A stretch of 64,000 nt of DNA, taken from assembly GCF_004005485.1 (NCBI RefSeq), contig NZ_RZUL01000004.1:1-64000 (forward strand). The letters run 5' to 3'. Origin of the DNA: Sphingobium algorifonticola (lineage in GTDB: Bacteria > Pseudomonadota > Alphaproteobacteria > Sphingomonadales > Sphingomonadaceae). The notes under the pieces are model-generated. The model was not told where the DNA came from. It ran no database searches and saw only the letters and a list, made by a program, of their open reading frames with translations. Below are positions 8,745 to 18,957 of this stretch, piece after piece. A program made the translations under genes and the position numbers. Numbering within the stretch: position 1 is the first letter of the stretch; each line of letters begins with the position of its first letter.

Positions 8745-8774
8745 ACTGGGTGCCCGAACGCGGGCTATCCTGGT

Positions 8775-8851
8775 TGGTGGGCCCGGCAGGACTTGAACCC
8801 GCGACCTAGCCGTTATGAGCGGCCAGCTCTAACCAACTGAGCTACAGGCCC
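8775..8851 (-). tRNA. tRNA-Ile2 (CAT, lysidine-modified type)
   Basis: 77 nt with encoded CCA. Acceptor GGGCCTG is matched by CCGGGCCC-side pairing, and the loop CTCATAA gives anticodon CAT. The body (CTCATAAC...TAGGTCG) resembles the E. coli ileX type rather than the Met tRNA at 6069, so TilS would convert C34 to lysidine and it would read AUA. Assignment is from similarity only. Confidence 0.75.
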
Positions 8852-8876
8852 AACCGACTGTGCCGATAGCCGAGGG

Positions 8877-9944
8877 TCAGGCGGCTTGGCAAGCAGATTG
8901 GCGTGCGGTGCCATCGGCTGCGGGAACGGCGGCCAGAAACGCCGCCATCGTCGTCGCCGTCACGCCGCGCCGCGCCAGATGCGCCAGCACCGCCCCCCAC
9001 CAACGATAGAATGCTTCAAGGTCCGCCGCGTTGCGGACATAGGGCGTATGCCCCGGCTCCAGCGTCGGCGAATGGAAGCTGAAGTTGAGCAGTCGGACGC
9101 CGTCGGCGAGCAGGGCATCGATCGCCGCGATCGCGTCCCGCGCACTGACCCCCTCGGGCGTCAGCGGCACGCGGCTGAGCAGGCCCGCCCTCGCCAGACC
9201 GCCGCTGATCCGCCCCAGTCCCCGCGTCGCGCGGTGCAGTTGTGCACCGTTGCGGCGCAGGCGCCCCACGAACGCCGTGGACAGCGGCAATTCGACGAGA
9301 TTGCGCATCGGGCCGACGCGATAAGGCGTGACGGGCAAGCCTTCGAAATCGGGGCCATGCTGATGCGAATAATTGAAATGGCTGCGCACCGAACTGTCGA
9401 TGCGGAAACCGGCATCTTCCAGCAGACGCGCACTGTTGGGGCCGACGCCATAGCGCCCTGCCCGGTAGATGGTCGGTCGCGTGCCAAAGGCATCATGGAA
9501 GCGCAGGCACAATGCGTCGAGCTTGGCCCGCTCGACTGCTTCGGGAAGAAAGCCGACATAGCTGTTGGCAGCCGTCACCGCCTCGACATGCGGCGGATTG
9601 ACCCAGGGATGCAGATGCGCGCCGATCTCCGCCGCGCCATCGTCCCGCCACTGTGCCAACATCTGCGATGCAGCGGGGCTGTCTATCACCGGATAATCGG
9701 CCACATAAACGGGTTTGACGCCCGCCGCCGCGAACCAGGCCTGACCACGGGCCATGCCGGTCAGCGCCGTCACGCCATGGCCGGTGCGGCTGAACGGCGC
9801 ATCCCAGTCGAACTCCTCCTCGGTATCGACGAATAGCGCAAAGCGGGTGCCGAAGCATGGATCGAGAGCGATATGATCCTGCGGCAGAGGCGCGCGGAGC
9901 AGGCCTCCGTCATGATCGCGATCGGCTGAAAACTGTCCGGTCAT
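8877..9944 (-). CDS. polysaccharide deacetylase-like protein (WalW-like)
   Basis: 355 residues. The start of the catalytic fold is clear: FVDTEEEFDWDAP near residue 39 gives the NodB-type metal-binding Asp, and GAHLHPW near 110 supplies the two His. Later motifs include YRAGRYGVGP and SFHSPTLEPGH. Members remove acetyl groups from, or otherwise process, cell-surface sugars; WalW-like proteins are often found in lipopolysaccharide or exopolysaccharide loci. No signal peptide, so it may act in the cytoplasm. It lies just downstream of the histidine kinase gene on the same strand (38 bp gap) and may be cotranscribed. Confidence 0.8.
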   Translation of the reverse strand: MTGQFSADRDHDGGLLRAPLPQDHIALDPCFGTRFALFVDTEEEFDWDAPFSRTGHGVTALTGMARGQAWFAAAGVKPVYVADYPVIDSPAASQMLAQWRDDGAAEIGAHLHPWVNPPHVEAVTAANSYVGFLPEAVERAKLDALCLRFHDAFGTRPTIYRAGRYGVGPNSARLLEDAGFRIDSSVRSHFNYSHQHGPDFEGLPVTPYRVGPMRNLVELPLSTAFVGRLRRNGAQLHRATRGLGRISGGLARAGLLSRVPLTPEGVSARDAIAAIDALLADGVRLLNFSFHSPTLEPGHTPYVRNAADLEAFYRWWGAVLAHLARRGVTATTMAAFLAAVPAADGTARQSACQAA

Positions 9945-9981
9945 GCCGCCTGATTAGCCCGCAAAGGTTGCCAGAGCGTTT

Positions 9982-11802
9982 TCAGGGCGCGCCGGTTTCC
10001 AGATCGGCCATGCCGGCGGCAGGCAAAGTGAGGCGGAACCGCTCCGCCTCGATATCGAACGCGCCACCCGCGCCGGACGCAAGACTGCGGATGAGCCGAA
10101 GCGAAAAACCCAGACCCAGCAGCGATGCATCGGGCCAATTGCTGTCGTCCGACGCGAAACCGGGATCGAGCAACGCCGCCTCGTCCATGCCGCGCAACGA
10201 CGTCGGACGGTCCATGGCGAGCGTGATGCGCCCGCCTTCGCCATCAGGCTGCATCCAGCAGGCCCCGGTCACGGCCTCGTCCGCGGGCGCAACGGAAAGC
10301 AGCATGCGCAACAGATGCTGGATCATCCGCTCGCCCTGCACCGGATCGACCCGTACCGGCGGCAGATCGCGTGCGACGGCGATATCGATACGCTGCGCGG
10401 CGGTATCGGCCCCGTAATAGGCGACGGTCTTCGCAATCAGCAATGCCGTATCGACTGGCTCGGGCTTGCTGGCCTGGTCCTCACGAGCGACGCTGGCGGC
10501 AAGGTCAAGATCGTCGAACGCGGTCAGCAGATGCCGTGCATTGGCGACAATCTCTCCCGCCATATGCCGATAGTTTTCCGGTGCGGGGCCGAACAGCTGC
10601 TGCTCGATGATCTCGGCAAAACCCATGATCGCGTTGAGCGGTGTACGCAGCTCATGCACCAGCTGCCGGACCGAGTCGCTCGACAAGCCGGCGAGCGGAA
10701 GCATATCATCGGCCCGTCCGACCGAGCCTGATATCTCGTGCAGATGGGGGCGTCGCGCCTGTCCGCGATAGCCCTGGAACCGGCCCGATCGCGGATCGAA
10801 GAACGGGACGGCGGACAATCGCCATTCTCCGTCCAGCGCCCCGCCGACAATCACCAGCCGCCCATTCTGAAAGCCGCCGCGCCGCGCGAAAGCGCCGGAG
10901 ACATGCGCGTCCGGCCCGCTGACACCGGGCAGCGCAGGCGCTCCGATCGACAGGCCGATCAGCGCGGTCCGCGGCCCCTCGTCGATCCAGACGATGCTGC
11001 CTTGCGCATCGGTTTCGAAGGCAAAGGCACGGACAGCTGGACCCGGATCGACCGCCGGGGGTGGCGGTGACGCATCGCCCGGCCTGGCACGATGGAAGCT
11101 GGTGAACTGTTCGATGCGATCGACCAGGCGACGGATCTGGCTTTTGTCCTCAGCCTCGCCGGTCGCAGGACTGGCCGGGGCGCTGTATGCCGGGGCACTG
11201 CCCTGCCCTGCTTCCTCCACCGGCTGTGCCGCCATGTTTGGCGTCAGCAGCATGACCTGCTCGCCCGCTTCGCCCAGAACAAAGTCGGTCGCGCCGAAAC
11301 TCTCCAGTGCCCGCCGCGTCACAGGCCCCATGTCGCGTCGCCCGCGCAGGACGCCGCGCGCCACCGGACCAAGATGGGGCAGCAGATCGGGCCAAAGACC
11401 ATCGGGCAGATTGGCACGAGCCATTGCCGCCGCGCAGATCGACGGGCGGTCCTGCGCGAAAAAGCGCACCAGAGTCGGCGATCGCAGCCGTGTGCCCAGC
11501 TCGACCACAGAAGCGATACGCTGGGTCTCGCTGACGGCGCTGCGCAGCGTTTCCATCCGCGCCACCAACTGGCCGATGTCGCCCGGATCGACGGCGGTGC
11601 GGTCCGCGCGGTCGTTCTGCGCGAGCAGATCGACGCATTGCCGCCAGAGCGTTACCGCTCCGCTGCCTTTGCCGTCTGCGGCCAGCACCGTCTGCATCAG
11701 ATCGTTGAAACGCACGCGACTCCCCGGCGGCCCTTGCCGCACTTGCTCTTGCAGGTCCGGATTAGGCCGCCGAGGCGGAAAGGGAAAGGGGGATGCCGCC
11801 AA
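9982..11802 (-). CDS. histidine-kinase-like protein with degenerate ATPase domain
   Basis: Up to 606 residues, soluble with no membrane segments. The N-terminal third is an uncharacterised helical region, then a PAS-like stretch (about 255-350), then a HisKA dimerisation domain with the phospho-acceptor His383 in VHELRTPLNAIMGFAEII. The HATPase part is abnormal. Where the N-box Asn should be (about 493-505) the sequence reads IQHLLRMLLSVAP, and the G1 region reads AMDRPTSLRGMD, with no DxGxG. Only a G2-like LGLGFSL (562-568) survives. It may act as a phosphotransfer or signalling protein without kinase activity. The start is unsure: the longest form begins with TTG at 11802, and in-frame GTG (11742) and ATG (11697) are alternatives. 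No response regulator is adjacent. Confidence 0.75.
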   Translation of the reverse strand: MAASPFPFPPRRPNPDLQEQVRQGPPGSRVRFNDLMQTVLAADGKGSGAVTLWRQCVDLLAQNDRADRTAVDPGDIGQLVARMETLRSAVSETQRIASVVELGTRLRSPTLVRFFAQDRPSICAAAMARANLPDGLWPDLLPHLGPVARGVLRGRRDMGPVTRRALESFGATDFVLGEAGEQVMLLTPNMAAQPVEEAGQGSAPAYSAPASPATGEAEDKSQIRRLVDRIEQFTSFHRARPGDASPPPPAVDPGPAVRAFAFETDAQGSIVWIDEGPRTALIGLSIGAPALPGVSGPDAHVSGAFARRGGFQNGRLVIVGGALDGEWRLSAVPFFDPRSGRFQGYRGQARRPHLHEISGSVGRADDMLPLAGLSSDSVRQLVHELRTPLNAIMGFAEIIEQQLFGPAPENYRHMAGEIVANARHLLTAFDDLDLAASVAREDQASKPEPVDTALLIAKTVAYYGADTAAQRIDIAVARDLPPVRVDPVQGERMIQHLLRMLLSVAPADEAVTGACWMQPDGEGGRITLAMDRPTSLRGMDEAALLDPGFASDDSNWPDASLLGLGFSLRLIRSLASGAGGAFDIEAERFRLTLPAAGMADLETGAP

Positions 11803-11893
11803 TCATTTGCGGTCGTTGCATAGTGGGACAATTGCATTGGTCTGAAATATAATTATGATGTGACGCACAAACCGGAAAGGAAATTAGCAGCTT

Positions 11894-12370
11894 ATGGCTG
11901 GCGCGAATATTGACGACATCGACATGCAGATCCTGGCGGAGCTGCAGGATGATGGCCGCATGACGAATGTCGATCTGGCCCGCAGGGTCGGGCTGACGGC
12001 GCCGCCGTGCCTGCGTCGCGTCCGTGCCCTCGAAGACAATGGCGCGATCAAATCCTATCATGCGGTTGTCGATCCCGCCACGCTCGGGTTCACAATCACC
12101 GTCTTTGCCATGGTCAGCCTGAAAAGCCAGGCCGAAGCAGACCTCAAGGCATTCGAAGATCATGTCGCGGGCCTGCCCGAAGTGCGCGAATGCCATATGC
12201 TGAACGGCGAAATCGATTTCATTTTGAAGGTGGTATCGCGCGACCTTCAAAGTTTTCAGCAGTTTCTGACATCGCATCTGACGCCTGCACCCAATGTGGT
12301 GAGCGTCAAGACGTCGCTTACCATTCGCACTTCGAAAAATGCGCCCGGCGTACCGTTGCGGAGCGGCTGA
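11894..12370 (+). CDS. Lrp/AsnC-family transcriptional regulator
   Basis: 158 residues. The N-terminal winged helix (DDIDMQILAELQDDGRMT, with VDLARRVGLTAPPCLRRV as the recognition part) is followed by the RAM ligand-binding domain (about 75-150), the normal length for the family. Such regulators respond to amino acids or related small molecules. The gene is divergent from the histidine-kinase-like gene across 91 bp containing a TATAAT hexamer at 11848-11853, and it ends 6 bp from the convergent aldo/keto reductase. Target genes cannot be read from the sequence. Confidence 0.92.
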   Translation: MAGANIDDIDMQILAELQDDGRMTNVDLARRVGLTAPPCLRRVRALEDNGAIKSYHAVVDPATLGFTITVFAMVSLKSQAEADLKAFEDHVAGLPEVRECHMLNGEIDFILKVVSRDLQSFQQFLTSHLTPAPNVVSVKTSLTIRTSKNAPGVPLRSG

Positions 12371-12376
12371 CGTCGC

Positions 12377-13390
12377 TCAGGCGGGCAGGACCAGTTCCTC
12401 CGGCAGAAGCTCGGTATCTACCTGAGCCTGCATGGCGGAGGAATAGCGTGGCCCTGCGACCGCGCCGGGGGTGAAGATGGCATCGACCGCGGCCAGTATG
12501 TCGGGTGCGAAGCTGTGGGTGGCAGCTGCCAAATCCTCGTCCAGATGCGCGATGCTGCGCGTTCCGGGGATCGGTACGATGTAGGGCGCGCGCGACAATA
12601 CCCAGCCGAGCGAAAGCTGCGCCGCCGTTACCCGGGCGTCGGCGGCTAGCGCGTTGAAACGGTCGATCAATCGCCGGTTCTGCGAGAAATAAGGCTCGAC
12701 GAAGCGCGGCATGGTCCCGCGAATATCGCCGTCCGCATAATCCGGCGTCGCAATGGCCGCAGCCAGCATGCCCCGGGCGACGGGCGAAAAGGCCACGAAA
12801 CCGATGCCCAGATCCCGGCAGGCATCCAGGACCGCCACTTCGGCATTGCGCACCCAGGGGGAGTATTCGGTCTGCACCGCTGCGACCGGATGCACCGCAT
12901 GCGCGCGGCGAATGGTGGCGGCGGACATCTCCGATAGGCCGATCGCGCCGATCTTCCCGGCTTCTTTGGCGCGCACCAGCGCACCGACCGACTCTTCAAT
13001 CGGCACGGCCTTGTCGAGCCGGTGCAGATAATAGAGATCGATATGGTCGGTGTTCAGGCGGCCTAGTGCCTGGTCGAGAGTGCGGGCAATCGATTCCGGT
13101 CGGCCGTCCAGTCCGCGCTTGCCCTCGAACATGTCGAGCACGCATTTGCTCGCCAGCGTGAACTCCGCCTTGCGGCGCATCACGGCCTTGCCGATGAGCC
13201 GTTCGTTCTGCCCGCCACCGTACAGCGCAGCCGTATCGAGAAAGCTGACACCCGCGTCCAGCGCATGGTTCAGCAATCGTGCACCTTCCTTCTCAGAGGG
13301 CGGAACACCATAACCATGACTGAGATTCATGCAGCCAAGGCCGATGGCGGAAACGGTGAAGGGACCGATCGTACGGGTCGGGAGCGTCAT
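12377..13390 (-). CDS. aldo/keto reductase
   Basis: 337 residues, the usual length for the NADPH-dependent (beta/alpha)8 family. Visible motifs are GLGCMNLSHGYG at the start, FLDTAALYGGGQNE with catalytic Asp and Tyr, the Lys of LASKCVLD, the HRLDK stretch that provides the His, and IPIPGTRSIAHL for the NADP phosphate. It follows ligC by 54 bp on the same strand and so may be read with the protocatechuate genes, perhaps reducing or clearing aromatic aldehydes. That link rests on position alone. Confidence 0.88.
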   Translation of the reverse strand: MTLPTRTIGPFTVSAIGLGCMNLSHGYGVPPSEKEGARLLNHALDAGVSFLDTAALYGGGQNERLIGKAVMRRKAEFTLASKCVLDMFEGKRGLDGRPESIARTLDQALGRLNTDHIDLYYLHRLDKAVPIEESVGALVRAKEAGKIGAIGLSEMSAATIRRAHAVHPVAAVQTEYSPWVRNAEVAVLDACRDLGIGFVAFSPVARGMLAAAIATPDYADGDIRGTMPRFVEPYFSQNRRLIDRFNALAADARVTAAQLSLGWVLSRAPYIVPIPGTRSIAHLDEDLAAATHSFAPDILAAVDAIFTPGAVAGPRYSSAMQAQVDTELLPEELVLPA

Positions 13391-13444
13391 GGAAATCCTC
13401 TGGTTCGCGAAACTCAGCGCACCTTATGTGTGCCCTTGTCCCGG

Positions 13445-14386
13445 TCAACCTTGCAACTGCCTTTCGAGGTCGCCGAGCACGCGATAGCAATCCAGCACCT
13501 GCCCGACCGCGCTGTTCGGTTCGCGCCCTTCGCGAATGGCGGCAATAAACTCCCGGTCCTGCAACTCGATCCCGTTACTGGACACCGCCACGCCGGTCAG
13601 ATCAACCGGCTCTTCCTTGCCGGTTACCAGATCGTCATAGCGGGCAATATAGGTGGCACTGTCGCCGATGTAGCGGAAGAAGGTGCCGAGCGGCCCGTCG
13701 TTGTTGAACGACAATGACAGGGTGCAGATCGCGCCGCTCTCGCTCTTGAGCTGGATAGACATGTCCATCGCGATGCCCAGTTCGGGATGATGTGGCCCTT
13801 CGACGGCGTTGGCCTGCACGATCCGGCCCGCCTGATAGGCAAACAGATCGACCGTATGGGCGGCGTGATGCCACAACAGATGATCGGTCCAGCTCCGCGG
13901 CTCCCCCTTCGCATTCATGTTCTTGCGGCGGAAGAAATAGGTCTGCACGTCCATCTGCTGGATGTTCAGTTCCCCAGCGACAATGCGGTTGTGGACATAT
14001 TGATGACTGGGGTTGAAGCGGCGGGTATGGCCGACCATGCAGGTCAGGCCGGTTTGCTTCTGCTTCTCGACGACGGCAAGGGCATCCGCCCAGCTATCGG
14101 CGAGCGGGATTTCGACCTGCACATGCTTGCCAGCATCCATGCAGGCGATGGCCTGCCGTGCATGCATCTGGGTCGGCGTGCACAGGATGACGGCATCCAC
14201 ATCGTCGCGGGCTAGAGCCTCGTCCAGATCCGTCGTGGCATGCACAGCGCCATATTTCGCGGCAACCGCCTGCGCCTGTTCAAGACGGCGGCTGACGATC
14301 GATGTGATCGTCACGCCTTCGATGTTCCTAAGGCCATCGAGATGCTTTTCGCCAAAGGCGCCAGCACCGACCAGAGCTATTCGCAT
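13445..14386 (-). CDS. ligC: 4-carboxy-2-hydroxymuconate-6-semialdehyde dehydrogenase
   Basis: 313 residues, nearly the same length as LigC of Sphingobium SYK-6 and very like it through the middle (FFRRKNMNAKGEPRSWTDH, LLWHHAAHTVDLFAYQAG). It is a Gfo/Idh/MocA-type oxidoreductase with Rossmann motif GAGAFGEKH at residues 7-15. It oxidises the hemiacetal form of CHMS, the LigAB product, to 2-pyrone-4,6-dicarboxylate with NADP. It is the next gene after ligB (18 bp gap), with a clear TGGAG site before its ATG. Confidence 0.96.
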   Translation of the reverse strand: MRIALVGAGAFGEKHLDGLRNIEGVTITSIVSRRLEQAQAVAAKYGAVHATTDLDEALARDDVDAVILCTPTQMHARQAIACMDAGKHVQVEIPLADSWADALAVVEKQKQTGLTCMVGHTRRFNPSHQYVHNRIVAGELNIQQMDVQTYFFRRKNMNAKGEPRSWTDHLLWHHAAHTVDLFAYQAGRIVQANAVEGPHHPELGIAMDMSIQLKSESGAICTLSLSFNNDGPLGTFFRYIGDSATYIARYDDLVTGKEEPVDLTGVAVSSNGIELQDREFIAAIREGREPNSAVGQVLDCYRVLGDLERQLQG

Positions 14387-14404
14387 GATTTTCTCCAGGA
14401 CATA

Positions 14405-15653
<1,249 letters not shown>

Positions 15654-15657
<4 letters not shown>

Positions 15658-16679
15658 CGCCCCTGCTCCTTGAGCAGCGCGTCCAGCCTAGGGAACACCC
15701 GGCGGGCATTGCCTTCGAAAATGGCTTGGCGCTGCTCGTCGGTTACGTCGAGCGCATCGACATATCGCTTGGTGTCGTCGAAATAATGGCCGGTCTGGGG
15801 GTCTATACCGCGTACCGCGCCCACCATTTCCGATCCGAACAGGATATTCTTGCTGTCGATCACCTTGGCCAGAAGGTCCACACCCGGCTGATGATAGACG
15901 CATGTATCGAAGAATACATTGTTCATGACATGGGTATCGAGGTTCGGCTGCTTGAGCATGTCGGCAAGGCCACGATAGCGACCCCAATGATAGGGCACGG
16001 CGCCGCCGCCATGCGGAATGATGAAGCGCAACGTCGGAAAATCCCTGAACAGGTCGCCCTGGATCAACTGCATGAACGCGATGGTATCGGCCGCGATATA
16101 GAAAGCACCTGTCGCATGAAGGGATGGATTGCAGCTACCCGACACGTGGATCATCGCCGGCACGTCCAGCGCTACCATCTTCTCGTAAAAGGGATACCAG
16201 TAACGGTCGGTCAGCGGCGGATGCGCGAAATGGCCCCCGCCCGGATCGGGATTGAGGTTGCAGCCGATAAAGCCCAGTTCGGTAACACACCGTTCCAGCT
16301 CGGCGATGGACCCGGCAAGGTCGGCCTTGGGCGATTGGGGCAGCATGCAGACGCCGGCAAAGACATGCGGATACAGCCCCACGACGCGCGCGATCAGATC
16401 GTTGCAGGCCCGCGCCCAGGCGATGCTGACACTTTCATCCCCCACATGATGCGCCATGGTCGAGGCGCGCGGCGAAAAGATCGTCATATCCGCGCCCCGT
16501 TCCCTAATGAGGCGTAGCTGGTTCTGCTCGATCGTCTCGGCAATCTGGTCATCGGAAATGACGGGATAAGGCGGCGGCGTTCCACCGTTTTTGAATGCCG
16601 CCTTCTGCGCATCGCGCCAGATATCGTGCGCTGGCGGTGCCGTGGTATAGTGGCCGTGGCAATCGATCACCAATGTCAT
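15654..16679 (-). CDS. ligJ: 4-oxalomesaconate hydratase
   Basis: 341 residues, the same length as SYK-6 LigJ and closely similar throughout. It is an amidohydrolase-fold metal enzyme: DCHGHY near residue 6 gives the HxH metal ligands, followed by NLNPDPGGGHFAHPPLTD and FIIPHGGGAVPYHW, with FGSEMVGAVRGIDP near the end. It hydrates 4-oxalomesaconate to 4-carboxy-4-hydroxy-2-oxoadipate. It overlaps the gene before it (ATGA) and ligA after it. Confidence 0.95.
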
Positions 16680-17566
16680 GCCGCCTTGTCCTCGCCCTGC
16701 TGCTTAACGTTGATACGCGCAATCTTGCCTGCCAGCCCGTCGGGCACGGGCTTCACGCCCAGCGTGCCGATCGCTCGCTGCCGCACCACGGTTCCTTGTG
16801 TCATGACCGCACCGGTGCCCAGCTCTTCCAGCGTCCGAACAACCTCTTCCATTTCTGCGGCGCGGCGCAGGCCGTGCAGAAGCATCCGATCGAGATTATA
16901 ATCGGCCCGTTCGGACCAGCCGATGGCTTTCTCGCTGGCATCGAGCGACGCCAGCACGTCCTCCAGCACGCCCGCAGCCTGGGCCGCGAGCATGCATTCG
17001 GCGGTCAGGGCCTCCAGCCCCTTTACCATGACCGACCGGATCATCTTGATCGCCGACGCACGCCCGACATCGACGCCCTTCACCGTGACATGCACAAACC
17101 CAAGCTGACGAAGTGCTGCCGCACCAGCCTCCCCCTGCGCGCCACTGACGAGTAACGGAACATGAAGCCGCGCGGGATGCACCGGGGCCATCACCGCAAC
17201 GTCGATATAATGGGCGCCCGCAGCCGCAATGGCCTCTGCCGCTGCGCGCTTGGTTTGCGGCGCGACGCTGTTCATGTCGCAATAGAGCGCACCGGGCATG
17301 ATATGCCGCGCCGCCGCCAGCGCCACGGCAAGGGCCTGGTCGGCAGTCACCAGCGAAAGGATCAGATGCTGCCCCACCACCGCCTGCGCCAGAGTATCGG
17401 CGCGTGAAATGTTGCAGCGGGCATAGTCGCGGCGTTTCGCGACGCAGAGCATCGGGTCGTCGGTTGCGGCATCGAACGCAATCGCCGACACCGACCATGC
17501 GCCCGCAAAGGCTTGTCCGGCCTCGCCGAATCCGATCACGCCTGCGCTGACATCCTCTGTACCCAT
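16676..17566 (-). CDS. NAD(P)-binding dehydrogenase with DUF1932 domain, first gene of the lig operon
   Basis: 296 residues. An N-terminal Rossmann fold (IGFGEAGQAFAG near residues 11-22) like 6-phosphogluconate or 3-hydroxyisobutyrate dehydrogenases is followed by a C-terminal helical domain of the DUF1932 type, with the conserved Lys in SAIKMIRSVMVKG. It opens the leftward lig operon and its stop overlaps the ligJ start, so it is almost certainly used with protocatechuate catabolism. No step of the established pathway requires it. It may act on a related acid, for example from gallate or a side reaction. No activity is assigned. Confidence 0.85.
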   Translation of the reverse strand: MGTEDVSAGVIGFGEAGQAFAGAWSVSAIAFDAATDDPMLCVAKRRDYARCNISRADTLAQAVVGQHLILSLVTADQALAVALAAARHIMPGALYCDMNSVAPQTKRAAAEAIAAAGAHYIDVAVMAPVHPARLHVPLLVSGAQGEAGAAALRQLGFVHVTVKGVDVGRASAIKMIRSVMVKGLEALTAECMLAAQAAGVLEDVLASLDASEKAIGWSERADYNLDRMLLHGLRRAAEMEEVVRTLEELGTGAVMTQGTVVRQRAIGTLGVKPVPDGLAGKIARINVKQQGEDKAA

Positions 17567-17593
17567 GACGGCGGCTCTACCGCCGCGCCATAG

Positions 17594-17606
17594 CGTCTAT
17601 CCAATA
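17594..17606. promoter_or_regulatory. short palindrome upstream of the ligJABC operon
   Basis: TCTAT-CCA-ATAGA lies in the 55-bp gap between the stop of the LysR gene (17622) and the first gene of the lig operon (start 17566). Short dyads of this size are typical LysR-type contact sites, and a promoter for the operon is expected here. Assigned on position and symmetry only. Confidence 0.35.
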
Positions 17607-17621
17607 GATACCGACGTCAGG

Positions 17622-18848
17622 CTATTCAGTTTCCGGAAGTATGTAGTCCGCCGAGCGAGCTTTCAGCAGATCGATGAAGCGCGCCTGGCTCGCGGTCGGT
17701 CGCCAGCCGGTGCGCGTCGTCAGGCCGATGACGCGCCGGGTGTCGGTCAGCGGCGCGCCGACCATTGCGAGCATGCCGGCCTCGACTTCAAGCGCGACCT
17801 GGTCGGGCGAAAGCAGCGTCAGAAAATCGCCTTCCAGTAACAGGCCGCGGAGCATCATCACCGATCCGCATTCGATCATGACCTGCGGCACGGGCATTCC
17901 GGCGGTGGTGAACAACGCTTCCCAATGCCCCCGCAGCGGGGTCCCGGCCCGTGCGATCAGCCAAGGATAAGCCGCCAGCGTCGCGATCGAAGGTTGCCCG
18001 GCTTCGCGAAGCGGATGCCCGGCCCGTGCGAACACCGCCAGCCGATCGGTGAACAGCGGCACCTGCTCGACATCGGCGCCGGGTGCCGGATCGCGCAGGG
18101 CACCGACCAGAATGTCCAGCTCGCCGTCGCGGAGCGGCTCGATCAATTCGCTGTGCGATCCTTCCGCAATATCCAGCGCAACGCCGGGAAAGGCACGATG
18201 GAAATCCGCGACCGCCGTCGGCAGCAATCGGGCGCGGGCCAGCGGCATTGCGCCGATCGCGATGCGACCGCCGTCCGTCCCGTCCAGCGCCTGCATGTCG
18301 GCGATCGCCGCCGCGATCTCGCCGATCGCCAGCCGAAAGGCGCGCGCCAGCCGCAGGCCTGCCTCGGTCATCGCCACCCCCCTGCCCCGCCGCTCGACCA
18401 GCATGACGCCGCACAATCGCTCGACATCCCGGACCGCGCGGTGCAGCGCGGGCTGCGACAGGCCGGTGGCGTTCGCGGCGGAGACAAAGCCGCCTTCCTT
18501 GCGCAGCGCAATCAGTGCCCGCACCTGCACCATGGTAATCAGCCTGTCTGGCCGCATGAAGCCGCCCGCTGCGCCACGCCGAATGTGACGCATGGCTTCG
18601 GCAAGATGCTGCGCCGATGCTTCCATCCGCGCCGCCAATATCCCGCCGGCGGGCGTCGCGGTCATGCCGTCGGGCCGGCGATCGAACAGCGGCTGGCCCA
18701 GTTGCCGTTCGAGTTGCGCAAGCCCCTGCGTCAGCGCGGGCTGCGACAGGTTGATCTCACTGGCCGCGGCGCTCACGCTGCCCAGCCGGGCGACCGCCAG
18801 CACGGCGCGCAGATGGCGCAAGTTCAGGGCAAAGACGTCGCGGCTCAT
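17622..18848 (-). CDS. LysR-type regulator with two tandem helix-turn-helix domains
   Basis: 408 residues from the ATG at 18848 (MSRDVFALNL), about 100 more than a usual LysR protein. The extra length is a second N-terminal winged helix. The first HTH is at about 8-68 (SVSAAASEINLSQPALTQGL) and the second at about 104-166 (FVSAANATGLSQPALHRAVR); both contain LSQPAL. A normal LysR effector-binding domain follows (about 185-400). It sits between the two divergent lig operons and is the obvious regulator of both, replacing the single-HTH LigR known from SYK-6. The effector is probably protocatechuate or a ring-cleavage product, by analogy. Confidence 0.88.
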   Translation of the reverse strand: MSRDVFALNLRHLRAVLAVARLGSVSAAASEINLSQPALTQGLAQLERQLGQPLFDRRPDGMTATPAGGILAARMEASAQHLAEAMRHIRRGAAGGFMRPDRLITMVQVRALIALRKEGGFVSAANATGLSQPALHRAVRDVERLCGVMLVERRGRGVAMTEAGLRLARAFRLAIGEIAAAIADMQALDGTDGGRIAIGAMPLARARLLPTAVADFHRAFPGVALDIAEGSHSELIEPLRDGELDILVGALRDPAPGADVEQVPLFTDRLAVFARAGHPLREAGQPSIATLAAYPWLIARAGTPLRGHWEALFTTAGMPVPQVMIECGSVMMLRGLLLEGDFLTLLSPDQVALEVEAGMLAMVGAPLTDTRRVIGLTTRTGWRPTASQARFIDLLKARSADYILPETE

Positions 18849-18857
18849 GACGATCAC

Positions 18858-18931
18858 ATATAGCAAGAACTTATATCTGTTCCGCAACTTCCGAATTGTG
18901 CGCCTGTCGGCATGCGGTCACGCCGCAATTC
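18858..18931. promoter_or_regulatory. divergent LysR/ligK control region with two candidate operators
   Basis: The 109-bp gap between the LysR gene and ligK holds two imperfect dyads. The first is ATATAG-N7-TTATAT at 18858-18876, containing a T-N11-A LysR core. The second pairs GAATTG (18893-18898) with CAATTC (18926-18931), flanked by GCG on the inner side. They are reasonable binding sites for the double-HTH regulator, but are predicted by eye. Confidence 0.4.
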
Positions 18932-18957
18932 CACATTGATGTGCAGGAGGAACAGGC

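Noticed and set aside
8886..9836. 316-codon plus-strand frame opposite the deacetylase-like gene
   Set aside because: Composition of a shadow frame, while the minus-strand gene has clear metal-binding motifs.
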